In this document: piece after piece, positions 47,223 to 59,424 of the stretch
Position numbering within the stretch: position 1 is the first letter of the stretch
Layout: every line of letters starts with the position of its first letter
Assembly: GCA_963556255.1 (NCBI GenBank)
Contig: OY744616.1
Coordinates: forward strand, 9,545,064-9,609,063
Length of the DNA stretch: 64,000 nt
Direction: 5' to 3'
From: Allolobophora icterica
Taxonomy: Eukaryota; Annelida; Clitellata; Crassiclitellata; Lumbricidae
Made by a program: the position numbers and the translations under genes
The notes under the pieces: model-generated
The model's input: the letters and a program-made list of their open reading frames with translations, nothing else
Databases searched by the model: none
What the model was told of the DNA's origin: nothing

Positions 47223-47372
47223 ACAGATCTTCTGGATATTGACCTGATCGAGGCTTGGTTTTGATGTGCAATCGGTTGATACCTTGTGCATTAGACACCG
47301 GCGCAGTAGAAGTTACTAATGTATGCATGTATGTATATATGTATGTATGTATTTATGTATGTATATGTATGC
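47223..47372 (+). repeat. Dispersed repeat family E, copy 1, plus (GTAT)n
   Basis: Contains CTGGATATTGACCTGATCG, GGCTTGGTTTTGATGTGCAA and GACACCGGCGCAGTAGAAGT, passing into GTAT repeats. Reverse-complement copies lie at 54387-54498 and 59425-59512. Probably the 3' part of a SINE. Confidence 0.6.
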
Positions 47373-47957
47373 GTTATTCATCATCTAGGAATCTAGGACG
47401 TGTATATCCCTGCATAGAGCCTTGCCGTTTTCACAACACGCTGCCAGCCATCTCTATATTTTCAGGCCGTGAGTAGTCAGAAAAGCAGCGGGTAACCAAG
47501 TCCGATACAGCTACCGTCGTCTATATGTGGCGAGGGCGTCCTGCCGGTCTCTTCCAACCTCTTCAGGGGGCCAGAAATCATAATGTAGAACTTGGGCGTG
47601 CCACGGCGTGGTCCTGTTCGCCTGCCGCAATACGCGATGTCTCCAAACGGCCGGGGCCTCCTCGTTCGCTATCTCAGCCACTGGGATGTATACGTTCATC
47701 GATCGTTGATATAACTCCAAGTTGGTGACGAGAGGCGTCCCGGGGAAGGCACTACATTCACCTCCGGCTGCATGCACTGGTGAAAGGCATCAAGGCTCAG
47801 ATATACGTAGAGTTCAAGGGAATGGAGAATACATTTATCATGAAACGATCTCCCCGTTTCGAAGCACATAAACGCCCAAAATCAAAAGTCGACTTGAATG
47901 AGTCGAACTGCAGAAATATCTGTCCCTACTCGTTGAGACTATCTCTACCCTTGAAGA
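47373..47957. other. No gene recognised
   Basis: Unique sequence. The 47511-47777 minus frame (88 codons) has balanced composition and could be a decayed LINE or gene piece, but no motif is secure. Confidence 0.35.
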
Positions 47958-48142
47958 TATGTATGTATGTATGTGTGCAATGCATGCCTGCGTGTTAAAG
48001 TGTGCATGTATGTATGTATGCATGTATGTATGTAAACTATGTATCAATGTATGTATGTATGTATGTATGTATGTATGTATGTATGTATGTATGTATGTAT
48101 GTATGTATGTATGTATGTATGTATGTATGTATGTATGTATGC
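47958..48142. repeat. (GTAT)n array
   Basis: GTAT units, pure from about 48048 to 48140. Confidence 0.95.
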
Positions 48143-48398
48143 AATGCATTTATATGTGTATGTATTGTAGGTATTGTACATATGTACATTTTCACCATAC
48201 ATTTTTCTACAGCTGCCTCAAGGTCTTTTCCCCATGCACAGGTATACCAGCCAGACATCGCACCTGGGATTCCCATGAAATCCACGAAGATAAAAGACCA
48301 GTTTCTTCCATAGAAATAGAACCATTAGTGTCGACAGCAAAAGGGCTGCAGATATATTTGCAGTTTAAAATTATGCTTCGTTCATTTTTTTATGCTAC
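48143..48398. other. No gene seen
   Basis: Short unique stretch. Confidence 0.4.
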
Positions 48399-48632
48399 GA
48401 AGAAGAAGAAAAAATAAGAGGAGGAAGAGGAGGAGGACGAGGAGGAGGAGGAGGAGGAGGAGAAGTAGGAGGAAGAAAAAGAGCAAGAGGAGGAAGAGGA
48501 AGAAGAGGAGGAGGAGGAAGAGGAAGATGAGTAGGGTAGGAGGAAGAAGAAGAGGAAGAGCAAGAGGAGGAGGAGGAAGAAGAGGAGGAGGAAGAGGAAG
48601 AGGAGGAGGAAGAGGAAGAGGAGGAGGGGTAG
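48399..48632. repeat. (GGA)n/(GAA)n purine tract
   Basis: Degenerate GAG, GGA and AGA triplets over 230 bp. Confidence 0.93.
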
Positions 48633-48882
48633 GAGATTTCTCCAGAGATGGCGCACTGTTCGCATGGTAGGGTAGACTGTTTCACACAGTGGGTCCAGCG
48701 ATAGAGAAGGAACTGTATACCCAAGCCTCGGAAGAGAAACATAGTAATAACTACTAATAAGGGTACATAATAATATATAGTCTATATAAATATAATTATA
48801 TACACTCTCTATGTATGTCCAATATGCATAACGACCAACCGATGTGTGTGTCACAATATGTCACACACACATATATATATAC

Positions 48883-48916
<34 letters not shown>

Positions 48917-48966
48917 GAGCATATTGCTTAAAGACTTAGCTTATAGACAAAGCTACTCTTCTGAGT
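48633..48966. other. No gene; short (TA)n
   Basis: Unique A/T-rich sequence with a TA/CACA strip at 48865-48915. Confidence 0.45.
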
Positions 48967-49725
<759 letters not shown>

Positions 49726-50338
49726 TATATATATATATCTTCGTTTATTCATAAATTCTCTCTGACAGAACGCAATGAGGAACAATTCACTTGGGTACTG
49801 ATTATATGCCAATTAACAGTATTTTTAAAACGTCATGCAAGTCAAAATGATTACTTATACATACGAGAACAAAGCCTCTATATTTATACAGACATTAAAC
49901 ATCTCCACCAGGTCAAAAATGATGCTAAATGAAGAATAATACTAATATGACATCCGGATTGAAATCCTATTCGGGCGAGTCAAAGACCTCGACTCCTACA
50001 GTGAAGCAACTGATGTCACAGACCGCGGAAGGATAAGATTCGCTGGATTCTGTTTATAGAATGCGGGGACTGCCCTTGCTGTGCGCCTTCAGGTCAACGA
50101 TGATTAGCCTCATCGCGATAACCAGCCTCCTAAGTTGTCACAGATATGCATGTATACATATAGAGGAAGATACATGCTCACGGTTCTGTGCCCAGCCTTT
50201 CTATGACGCAGATAGTTTCTGAGATATAGTATCTTTTTATATACTGTTTAACGGATGCAAGCAGACTTAGACCTTCAGATCGGCTTCTGTCTATGACGCA
50301 GTCAGTTGCCTGCTCTTATCTTTCTCCCGCACTCTCTT
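49726..50338. other. No gene seen
   Basis: Unique sequence. TCTATGACGCAG occurs at 50200 and 50289 and again near 52869, a short recurring word of unknown meaning. Confidence 0.4.
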
Positions 50339-50927
<589 letters not shown>

Positions 50928-51275
50928 CTTCTTGGCATTCTTCTTCTTGGCATTTTTCTTGGCATTCTTCTTCTTCGCATTCTTCTTGGCATTCTTCTTC
51001 TTGGCATTCTTCTTCTCAGAATGCAGACATCTAAACGCGATTGTTGCATTGTGACCACGGATTGATGGACCCGTCGACTGCTTCACAGTGTGACGGAGCG
51101 TGATTAGATCTGCGACCTGTAATAGAGAGATAGACCACTTGATGCATTAGAGCTCATGAGGCAGAAAATGCAGCGAAATCAACCAACCGTGGAATGATGT
51201 ATTGGTAAAATGATCCTTCAGGCAATTCTTTGGAAAAGTCAAATCAGTGCATTGCACGTCTCAATCCTATCTATG
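50928..51275 (-). repeat. Dispersed repeat F, copy 1 (possible terminal exon)
   Basis: Reverse complement of 60896-61110, with about 85% identity judged by eye. On the minus strand a pyrimidine-rich run ending ATTACAG (about 51115) is followed by an open frame, VADLITLRHTVKQSTGPSIR then GHNATIAFRCLHSEKK. The frame ends in lysine-rich KKNA repeats before a TAG near 50925. The KKNA part is the CTTCTTGGCATT minisatellite. The copy at 61 kb keeps VADLITL.HTVK...PSI in frame. It is more likely a dispersed repeat than a gene, because the intron-side sequence is conserved equally well. Confidence 0.55.
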
Positions 51276-52382
51276 TACAACATATACAAAACTATATATG
51301 TGTGTATCAGTCATATATGGGACTTTCTGAAACTATAATATAACTTATACCATATGTAATATTATGTAAAAATATTTTTGTAGCGATTATATTATATATA
51401 ATTGTGCTTTAGCGTTCGTGCCAGGAATTGAAGATAAACATTCACATCACATCCAATGTACATATCCATTCAATGAACAACAATCGTTTCTTTAGATTTG
51501 ATGCAATGTATGTATATTAAAATAAGACAATTATTTCCATTTTACAAGCAAATAAACCTTATCTACTTAAAGCGGCGTATTTAACTTAAGGATTAGTTTT
51601 ATTATATTCCTTATCTGAGCCGTCGTAGAGTAAATTGTCAGACCATCTCCATAGATCGCTGTGAGATCGTATCTTGCATTGTCCCAACCATGTCCATTTC
51701 TAGGCTGTAGATAGGTAGATCTTCTTTGTAGTATCGAATTGTTTGAATCGCATAAATCCCTTCAACTATCGTAGGCGATGACGATTTCAGAATACTGTAC
51801 GAAAGTCAGTATATTCCATTTACCTTTGGCAGTCAAACAGTAATCGTAACAGTTCGATCGTTTCTTAGAACTCAACTTCAATCGAAGAACTTACAGCAAA
51901 ACGAGCGCTGAAAGTGTTACTTCTGTGGCTTACTGGTGAGCACACAGATTCGATGAATTATCCGTTATTTGGCTAACGAATCTACGTTCATTCAAAACAT
52001 CTATCGTGAACGAAACACGACAGTCGCCATAACTGTTTCATGTCCATTCGAACACTGCCCCACGACATTTCATTGGTTGGCTTCTCCCGTCGCTATGGTA
52101 ACGCATACGTAGTATCTCCTTCCACGTCATCTTATCAACATCGGCTCAACGGCTGTTTACTTAAACTGAATTTTATTTATATAGCACCGCTTTTCTTTAG
52201 ATAAACGCCGCTTACATTAGCTATCTTATACTAAACCTTAATTTAATTATTGAATTAAATAACAAGTCATTTGATAAGAAATAGTATTCGCTACAATTTT
52301 ATATGTGTTTTTTTAATATATAGCTATGTTAAAACTGTGCAATACATGTGCACATAATATATATGTACAATCCTATAGAACT
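51276..52382. other. No gene; A/T-rich
   Basis: The first 150 bp continue repeat F in A/T-rich form. The rest is unique. A minus-oriented tail motif (TTTATATAGCACCGC) lies at 52170. Confidence 0.45.
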
Positions 52383-52673
52383 CATGCGTGTCTGCAGGAA
52401 TTTTTACAGGGGGGCACAATTTTTGTAAGGAGGCAAAAGTTTTGTATAGAGGGAGAAAGATGACGTTTTTGCATAGCTATTCATGAACACAGAACACGCG
52501 ACAACTTTAGAAATAAATAATGGTCAAGGACTTACCTAAGTAATTAAGTGTTTTTTGCATTGAAAATCGTGTTGGGACTGGTGCAATAATCATAATAATT
52601 TAAAGATTTTTTAAAAAAATATTTGCAAAATCCATGGGGCAAATGCTCCCTTCTCCCTCTCCGGACGCTCATG
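52383..52673. mobile_element. hAT-like MITE with perfect 8-bp duplication
   Basis: Ends CATGCGTGTCTG and, reverse complemented, CATGAGCGTCCG (9 of 12). ATAGAACT flanks it exactly at 52375-52382 and 52674-52681. The 291-bp interior is non-coding. The right-inner GGGAGCATTTGCCCC recalls the 4713-4880 element. Confidence 0.7.
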
Positions 52674-53050
52674 ATAGAACTGAGACATTTATACATAGAA
52701 AATGTATTATTTGAATCGATCTTTCCCTAGAGGAGTGATCATGGCTATCAAGTGTTAGCCACTCAGTTTTATTGGCCTCCAGACACGCGGCAGGCGGTCA
52801 GTCTTATCCGAACACCGACAATAAATCAGTCTATTTTTAGTCATTCTATTTTTCAATCGGTTTCTGCATGTCTATGACGCAGAAGGTCATCTGGTCTTAT
52901 CTGTTTCTCTCTGTCTCTCTGTGTGTCGTTCCTTCTCTGTCTCTGTTTCTCTGTCTCTCTCTTTCTAGGCTATGTCCAACTGATTCTCTCTTTTCGCTTT
53001 CTTTCACTGTCTATCTATATTTTACCATCAATATCTCTCTCTATATATGG
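52674..53050. other. No gene seen
   Basis: Unique sequence with a CTCTGTCTC-rich strip at 52900-53000. Confidence 0.45.
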
Positions 53051-53340
53051 CTGTCTGCTATTATTACAGCAACAACAGCAACAAAAATAACTACTACTAT
53101 TACTATGACAACAACAATGACTACTACTTATTATTATTCTTAATTTTACCGGGGGTTATTCATTTATTATTTTATTCATATTCATATTATTTTTTTATTA
53201 TGACTATGATTATGATTATGACTATGATCATTATTATTAATATTACTGTTATTGTTGTTATTATTATTATTGTTATTGTTATTGGTATTTTTGTTGTTGT
53301 TGTTGTTGTTATTATTGTTGTTATTGTAATCCTCATTCGT
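53051..53340. repeat. Degenerate trinucleotide tract
   Basis: CAA/CTA, then TTA, ATT and GTT units. Confidence 0.85.
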
Positions 53341-53595
53341 CCCCTTCTTATCTTCTCCTCCTCTCCTCTTCTCCTCATTAACGGTTCATTCGTGGCTCTT
53401 GCTCTTATTCTTCCCCATTCCGTTTCCTCCGCCTTCCCACTTGATCCCCAGCTTTTCCCGAAGTGAAGATAACGACAAAGCACTCCTCTGGCACGTGGAA
53501 CAAAGCTTCTTCCGAGGGTAATATTTTGTTCTGTTCTCCTGAGATCCAGCTGCTCGTTAAAGATAATCTCCACCAACAAAGTAGATAACCGGCCA
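53341..53595. other. No gene seen
   Basis: Short unique stretch between repeats. Confidence 0.4.
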
Positions 53596-53642
53596 AACAC
53601 ACACACTCAGACACACACACAGACACACACACCTACACACAC

Positions 53643-53675
<33 letters not shown>

Positions 53676-53716
53676 GACACACACACACAAACACACACAC
53701 ACACACACACACACAC

Positions 53717-53753
<37 letters not shown>

Positions 53754-53768
53754 GACACACACACATGC
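53596..53768. repeat. (CA)n with CACCTACACA interruptions
   Basis: CA repeats with CTA, GA and AA interruptions. Confidence 0.95.
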
Positions 53769-54084
53769 ACACAAGAGCGGATATCTGGTGCTGTGAGCTT
53801 AAAATACATGGGTTTTGCCAACGACTTCTCTGCATTATATCTTCAACTGAAGAACACTCTAGAAGCGCAGAGTCGAATAAAATGTAAACAAAAGTACAAG
53901 TATCTCGATACTTACGATGCTATTGAAATTTGCGTCATTGCAGTAATGATCCGACCGAGGGGTCCAACGAAGGAATGCGGAGTGTGCACCATACACTACA
54001 GGACTACTACATCACTTCACTTCAACACAACACAGAACACTAAACTACACCACAGCACATTAAACTACTCTAAACCACACGAAG
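53769..54084. other. No gene; ACTACA-rich low complexity
   Basis: Unique sequence, then degenerate ACTACA/ACACT words from about 53990, similar to the strip upstream of the receptor. Confidence 0.45.
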
Positions 54085-54275
54085 AGGGGATGGTTGAATG
54101 GTAACACTCTTGCTTGAAGAACGTAGGATCTTTAAAGACGCGGTTCTATACCCTAAGCTCCCAATAGGTTGACTCAGCCTTCCACTCCTACAGGGCAGCT
54201 GTAAAATGATCGAGCGCCTAACAGGCTGTCAGAACGTGTGTTCTATCAGATCCTGAGAATTGTAATTATAATTAT
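54085..54275 (+). mobile_element. tRNA-derived SINE, family C, degraded
   Basis: GGGATGGTTGAATGGTAACA (box A region), box-B-like GGTTCTATACCC, body GACTCAGCCTTCCACTCC like the copy at 19510-19825, and a (TAATTA) tail. Confidence 0.6.
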
Positions 54276-54386
54276 GATATTTATGACAATTCTACTGCCA
54301 TATGTTTCAATGTTACTTACTGCGGTTTGTCATTGAGCTTGTGAATAAACACGAATACATTACTACCGTATTAAACCACACTACAC

Positions 54387-54498
54387 TAAATGTAATTGTA
54401 ATTAGTGTAGTTCTATTGCGCCGGTGTCCAATGCACATGGCATCAACCGATGGCACACCAAAACCAAGTCGTAGTCAGATCAATATCCAGACGATCAT
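54387..54498 (-). repeat. Dispersed repeat family E, copy 2
   Basis: Minus strand reads CTGGATATTGATCTGACTAC, GACTTGGTTTTGGTGTGCCA and GACACCGGCGCAATAGAACT, ending in TAATTACAATTACA. Confidence 0.6.
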
Positions 54499-54869
54499 TA
54501 CACCACACCACACCATACCACACTACAAAACACTACAAAACAGTGTTCAAGACTATACCATACTAAACTACATTAGAATGCTGTGGAGGATTTGACAGAC
54601 TGCCAAAAGACTCAACCACATAGGCCTATCCTGGTGAAACTGGTTGAGACTCGTTGCAGACTGCAGATAGGTCACGCCACGACCCACAAAACGACGGCAT
54701 ACAACTACACAATCCACCACGTCACGAAGCAGATTGCCCAAGTCACGCAGTAGACTGCTTAAGTGACGCCATTTAATCCGCTATGTAACATAGTAAATAA
54801 GAAGAACAGCCACCGGTATGTCCTCTTGGGACATACCCGTGGAAGAACTCCGCCTCAGGTTCCATTACG
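54499..54869. other. Degenerate CAAGTCACGC words; LINE left flank
   Basis: ACTACA and CAAGTCACGC-type words to about 54775. From about 54783 the sequence probably belongs to the LINE that continues at 56793, since the hAT duplication CCATTACG closes this part (54862-54869). Similar CAAGTCACGC words resume at 57508. Confidence 0.45.
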
Positions 54870-55104
54870 CAGGGCCGGCGCTAGGGTACTTGAGGCCCCC
54901 CCCCAAGCCTTACTTGAGGCCCCCAATAACTACGAAATATACACTGCAAAAGAGAACGACCGAACGTCGTCTCTTTTACTTGCTATTGAAATCATTGCTA
55001 ACGATGAAAACAGCCGAGCATGGTGGAACGGTTAAAAATCAAAAATGTTAATTTTAACTAGTTTCAACGTGTTGAAACTGCGCTCAGCACTAGCTGCCTT
55101 TACT

Positions 55105-55445
55105 CAGTGCCGGCCTTAGGGGCGTGCGAACCGTGCGGTCGCACGGGGCCCGCAACTTAGAGGGGCCCGAAAAGTCACAGAAAATTAGCATGAACAAGAC
55201 ACCTTAAGAATAATTTTATGATTTCGATTAAATCTTCACTTTTGTCAATAAAATAAAAGTCAACTTCCTACAAGTTATATCCCAGAAATCTCGTGTTTAG
55301 TTAAATTTGATTTGTTGTAGGCTACTTGTTAACAATCTACTAAAATAAAATGGTTAGCGATGAAAAACAATTATTTGACTTGTGTCATGGGGGCCCGGTA
55401 CAGTATACACTGCACGGGGCCCGCAATATCCTAAGGCCGGCACTG
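55105..55445. mobile_element. Nested hAT MITE
   Basis: Ends are perfect 16-bp inverted repeats (CAGTGCCGGCCTTAGG). CTTTACT flanks both sides directly (55098-55104 and 55446-55452). Seven rather than eight bases match, perhaps through a point change or deletion. GCACGGGGCCCGCAA occurs near each end in the same orientation. Non-coding. Confidence 0.82.
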
Positions 55446-55532
55446 CTTTACTGGGTGCTTAGAAGAATCCTTAGTGCAATATATCTCAGATTTGGGGAAA
55501 AGTCAGGAAATTCATTCACATAAAGGTAGACC

Positions 55533-55868
55533 CTACTGTAGAAAGTCTCGCGCTGTTGTCAGCTGACTGTCTCTACAAATAACTGCAATAAAACGTGAAA
55601 GCTCCACTAGAAGTTCATTTGTTTCTACGTCTCTCATCTTGTCGTAGAAGTAAACAGAATTTTTTTGCAGTTGATCTGTGTCGTGCATTTTGATGAGTGT
55701 GTTGGAATGACAGAGAACCCCAAAAATGCTGTTCCAATCCTTGACCTGCTGAACCGTGACTGAACTGACACCAGCGCCTGATACAGAAGTTTGCAGAAAA
55801 AAATCTGCTTTAAATCGTTGTTCGGGTGTAAATTTATCCATTTCGTCTGCATATTCGATCGTAGTCAA
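55533..55868 (-). pseudogene. Possible hAT transposase remnant
   Basis: A 111-codon minus-strand frame with FTPEQRFKADFF and a Trp-Asn-Ser/His-Ser-Asn block loosely like the N-terminal half of zinc-finger-MYM type 1 hAT transposases. Orientation is opposite to the remnant at 56043, so the element would carry an inversion, or this frame is spurious. Confidence 0.3.
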
Positions 55869-55959
55869 AATGGGCTTTTCTACGCTGATTTCTCGTTTCA
55901 GGGAAAGTGTTGTGCACCTCCAAGTATATTTTCTACAATCTCCCGTGTACTTGTAGTAG

Positions 55960-56018
55960 CAGATTTGGGGGCCCTAGGCGCACACCTAGTGCGCCTATTT
56001 GAAAACGCGCCTCTACCC
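55960..56018. mobile_element. Solo terminus related to the 56364-56668 element
   Basis: AGATTTGGGGGCCCTAGGCG followed by CACACCTAGTGCGCC is the reverse complement of the left end of the neighbouring element, then CGCGCCTCTA as a degraded terminus. Confidence 0.45.
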
Positions 56019-56042
56019 ACTGCTTGTCCAGATTAAGATATT

Positions 56043-56240
56043 CATAATGAGTTGATCGATTTGGTTGCTGAGGAGATTCAAGACACCGACATGGAAGCAT
56101 TGCAACACGCAAAATACTTTTCCACAATTCTGGACTGTACCCCTGGCATTTCACATGAAGAGTAAATGACAGTTTTCTTAAGATTTGTCCTGTGTATACC
56201 TAGAGAAGGCATACGGATAAGAGAAGCTTTTTGGATATTT
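56043..56240 (+). pseudogene. hAT transposase fragment (zinc-finger-MYM type 1-like)
   Basis: Plus strand reads HNELIDLVAEEI, then AKYFSTILDCTPGISHEE, a stop, and MTVFLRFVL. This matches the RNase-H-like core entry of this hAT group, where the conserved Ile-Leu-Asp-Cys-Thr contains the first catalytic Asp. One in-frame stop at about 56163 kills it. Confidence 0.65.
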
Positions 56241-56363
56241 AGTTGTGAGTTACACGACTGGCCAATCCGCCAAGGATGGACGGAATCATTCCTTTAGTGG
56301 AAGCAAAAGCACTAAGCTGAAGATTGAAGACTGTCGGGGTCAAGCGTATGAAAGGTCGCAACA

Positions 56364-56668
56364 CAGAGTCGCGATTTGTGGCCCCAGGCGCGCGCCTAGG
56401 GCCCCCAAATCTTGGAGGGCCCCAAACAAATGAAAATAGTTTTGTTCAGTTATAAAAATAACATTTTTGGATTATTTTAAATATAACCCATTTTCCTTTT
56501 TTTCACATTTTTAGCATTCACTTAAACGTATATTATTGTAATTTATAATTGTTTCGTTCATTTGGGCTAATAATTTTTCTGTGCAATTGTGAACAATAAC
56601 ATTAAGTTCATGAGAAGGCCCCAAAAAAGTTTCTGCCTAGGGCCTCGTTTTCTGTAAACGCGCCTCTG
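56364..56668. mobile_element. Probable third nested hAT-type element
   Basis: Left CAGAGTCGCGATTTGTGG and right, reverse complemented, CAGAGGCGCGTTTACAGA, each followed by GGCCC..AGGC blocks. The flanking octamers do not match well, so it is old or the limits are slightly off. Confidence 0.5.
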
Positions 56669-56792
56669 GTCGTGGGTTTCAGAAACAGTCACACATAGGC
56701 GTTATGACCAGCTAAATTTGGAGGCCCCTTACAAACTTGAGGCCCCCCAACCGGGGGGTTCGGGGGGCCTTAGCGCCGGCTCTGCCATTACG

Positions 56793-57165
56793 GAGCCTGT
56801 GCCGGTCCCAAGCCCGGATAAAGGAGGAGGGTTCCGCGGAGGGTTTTCAGCCCTCCCGGGTAAAACAACTTATTGCAACAGAAACGACACAGAAAATGGA
56901 GGATATGTTGAAGAGAACACGCCTACGCTGGTTGGGACATATGCACAGATCAGACAGTGAAAGAATCGCGAAGCAGTCACTGAACTGGACTCCATCGGGA
57001 TGGAAGAGGAAACGTGGGAGGCCGAGAAAGACCTGGCGAGCCACGGTCGTACAGGATCTGGAAGACGGAGAGATGACATGGGAAGAGGCTGAGGGAGCTG
57101 CAGAGGACAGAATGACGTGGAGGAGCTGTGTCGCCCGATGCGCTACAAGCGCGTGGAAGGACTAA
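56793..57165 (+). mobile_element. LINE C-terminal fragment
   Basis: After GTGCCGGTCCCAAGCCCGG the frame reads KMEDMLKRTRLRWLGHMHRS, then KRKRGRPRKTW and MTWEEAEGAAEDRMTWRSCV before a stop at 57165. These Gly-His...Lys-Arg-Gly-Arg-Pro blocks are characteristic of the C-terminus of several non-LTR retrotransposon clades. Its 5' side is cut by the hAT element. Confidence 0.72.
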
Positions 57166-57179
57166 GGTCTAAGGTAAGG

Positions 57180-57230
57180 CCACGGGTATGAAGTGTTAGC
57201 GACTTCATTTTCTTAGCTTCGGCATGATGT

Positions 57231-57279
<49 letters not shown>

Positions 57280-57505
57280 GTTCATGCCTCGGCATAATTA
57301 TGAGAATTGGTGGCCAGTCCTCTCCCTCGCCGTCTCATTTTCCTGCCGACAGTGTACGGTCAGTGGACTCGTTATTACTGCGTTGGCTAGAGGCGCAGGT
57401 GGAGCAGAAATCTCGAACCAAATTTCTGCCCTGGCGGGGATCTAAACCCCGACCTCTCGACTGACAGTCCAGCACATTTACCACTACACTATCGAGCACC
57501 CCCAG
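57180..57505 (-). mobile_element. SINE family A, copy 5, split by (TA)n
   Basis: Minus strand: GGTGCTCGATAGTGTAGTGG (box A), GGGGTTTAGATCCCC (box B), GCCAGGGCAGAAATTTGG and ACACTGTCGGCAGGAAAATG. A (TA)n of about 50 bp (57236-57285) has expanded or inserted in its tail region. Confidence 0.85.
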
Positions 57506-57722
57506 CTACTCAAGTCACGCTATATATGACCCACAATAAATCACGCTACGACCGACCATCTCACCGCGGGCTATATAATCGCTCATGATATATGTGGGGC
57601 AAATTGTCTTCCGACAGTTTGTAAGTAAGTCAGTGGTCGGAGGAAGGTATGATGCTAGAATCAGAACCGAGAAGATGACACTGACGGAGAAGGAGTGGCG
57701 GAATCGAGAAGGTACTTCGAAA
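57506..57722. other. No gene seen
   Basis: Short stretch with CAAGTCACGC-type words, resuming the low-complexity sequence seen before 54780. Confidence 0.4.
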
Positions 57723-58604
57723 CAGTCTTGTTGTCAAGACCTTAAACCTCAAGACCAAGACCAAGACCAAGACCTTGAACCTCAAGACCAAGACCAAGAC
57801 CTTGAACCTCAAGACCAAGACCAAGACCAAGACCAAGACTTTGAGCCTCGAGACCAAGACCAAGACCAAGACCTTGAACCTCAAGACCAAGACCAAGACC
57901 CAAAAAATCGCAATCAGGTCAAGACTTCTAAAATTGTCAAGTCGGAATATTCGCTATTTTATCGAAAACATGAGTCTTTTATTTTATTCAAGCGAATTAG
58001 CTTTAAATGCAAACTGCAGAGAAATCCGAATTTGTAATCAAAAGTCCTTCATGCAAACTATTATTCCAAATGCCTTTTGTATTTTATAAAAACCAATTCG
58101 CTCAGAATTTTCTGACCAAGACGTGTCTTGTGGGGCCTCATAAAAATTCCGCCATGTGGAAAAAATACGTTCCACAGGTGCTGAAGTCGCTGACACACAC
58201 AGAAGCTTTTCAAGCACTGGATGTAAATGTACAGATAGTGAGTCCTTTTGAAATCTTCCCATGGTTTATCATACCGTCTGATACAGAATAACTGTTGCTG
58301 CTGCCAATTGGTTTTCCTGACCAACAAGACTTGTATCCATCCATAGATATTGGTCGTATGATGCAAGCAGGCTTGATACAGAATCTTGAGTTCTGTTAAA
58401 TGACTGTTCATATTGACAGCCGGTCTTGGTCTTGGTCTTGCGAGACCAAGACCAAGACTTTGAACCTCAAGACCAAGACCAAGACCAAGACCTTGAACCT
58501 CAAGACCAAGACCAAGACCAAGACCTTGAACCTCAAGACCAAGACCAAGACCAAGACTTTTAAAAACGAACTCGAGTGCACTCGAGACCAAGACAACAAG
58601 ACTG
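57723..58604. mobile_element. Non-autonomous hAT with AAGACC arms, copy 2
   Basis: Perfect 13-bp inverted termini CAGTCTTGTTGTC. Target duplication CTTCGAAA (57715-57722) against CTTCGAAC (58605-58612), 7 of 8. Same architecture as 17092-17985: AAGACC/TTGAACCTC arms, a 16-bp perfect hairpin in the right arm (58423-58438 with 58443-58458, 4-nt loop), and a minus-strand relic of the hAT dimerisation region (SATSAPVERIFS, then HGGIFMRPHKTRLGQKILSE in another frame, about 58200-58070). Confidence 0.88.
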
Positions 58605-58816
58605 CTTCGAACTAATGCTGCTTTATGTGAAACTTATTCTTCACATGAAAAAAACTAAGAAAATGTCGGCGTAACATTCTGTTATTATAAGGTCTTCAAA
58701 CAGGCCGCGGAAACTATTCCTCTCCCAAGAGGACTTCCACGATTATCACCACCTGCATGCCTTCCCAACATTATTATTACGACCATTTATGATATTAGGG
58801 CCTAGATATGCATATA

Positions 58817-58817
<1 letters not shown>
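58605..58817. other. No gene seen
   Basis: Short unique stretch. Confidence 0.4.
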
Positions 58818-58878
<61 letters not shown>

Positions 58879-59010
58879 GTGTGCGTGTGCGTGTGCGTGT
58901 GCGTGTGCGTGTGCGTGTGCGTGTGCGCGTGTGTGTGTGTGTGTGTGTGTGACATATGGCCGCGAGAGAGAGTGTGAGAGAGAGAAAGAGAAAGAGAGAG
59001 AGAGAGAGGA
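58818..59010. repeat. (TA)n, (GTGTGC)n, (GT)n and (GA)n
   Basis: TA to 58875, about nine GTGTGC hexamers, GT to 58951, then a GA-rich strip. Confidence 0.95.
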
Positions 59011-59221
59011 ATGAAGGAAAAAAGGACGGCTCGTTTTACGCAATAACTTCTTCATTATGATCTCAGTGATCAATTCTTTTCATCGTTTATTATGCATGTC
59101 ATATATATAAGGACATGATGTGACATGTGATATATAATAGAATATATGCGTGCATGAAGTTGAGAACGGAAACACCTTTCAAGCTAATGAAAACGACTCT
59201 CATAAATTTATATATGTATGT

Positions 59222-59257
<36 letters not shown>

Positions 59258-59424
59258 CATACATATACATATACGGACTGAATATGATACCCAAGCCCGT
59301 TGTCATTAGCTTGAACATGAGATGCCTTTCAACCTGGCGAAGACGGATTTCGGATCACAATCAGTCCCCATGTATGCTTTTCGTGCCCCATCATAAGGCT
59401 ACAGTTATTAACTTGTACCTGCAA
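59011..59424. other. No gene; short (TA)n
   Basis: A/T-rich unique sequence with TA/CATA at 59215-59275. Confidence 0.4.

Larger units (their letters stand above)
54870..56784 (+). mobile_element. hAT element, 1.9 kb, with nested hAT insertions
   Basis: Left end CAGGGCCGGCGCTAGGG and right end, reverse complemented, CAGAGCCGGCGCTAAGG (15 of 17). Perfect 8-bp duplication CCATTACG at 54862-54869 and 56785-56792. Inside are decayed transposase pieces and at least one, probably two, smaller hAT-type elements with their own termini. It interrupts a LINE. Confidence 0.88.

Noticed and set aside
50928..51060. Histone-like lysine-rich gene
   Set aside because: The KKNA repeats come from a CTTCTTGGCATT minisatellite and there is no start codon in frame. 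Kept only as a possible terminal exon in the findings.
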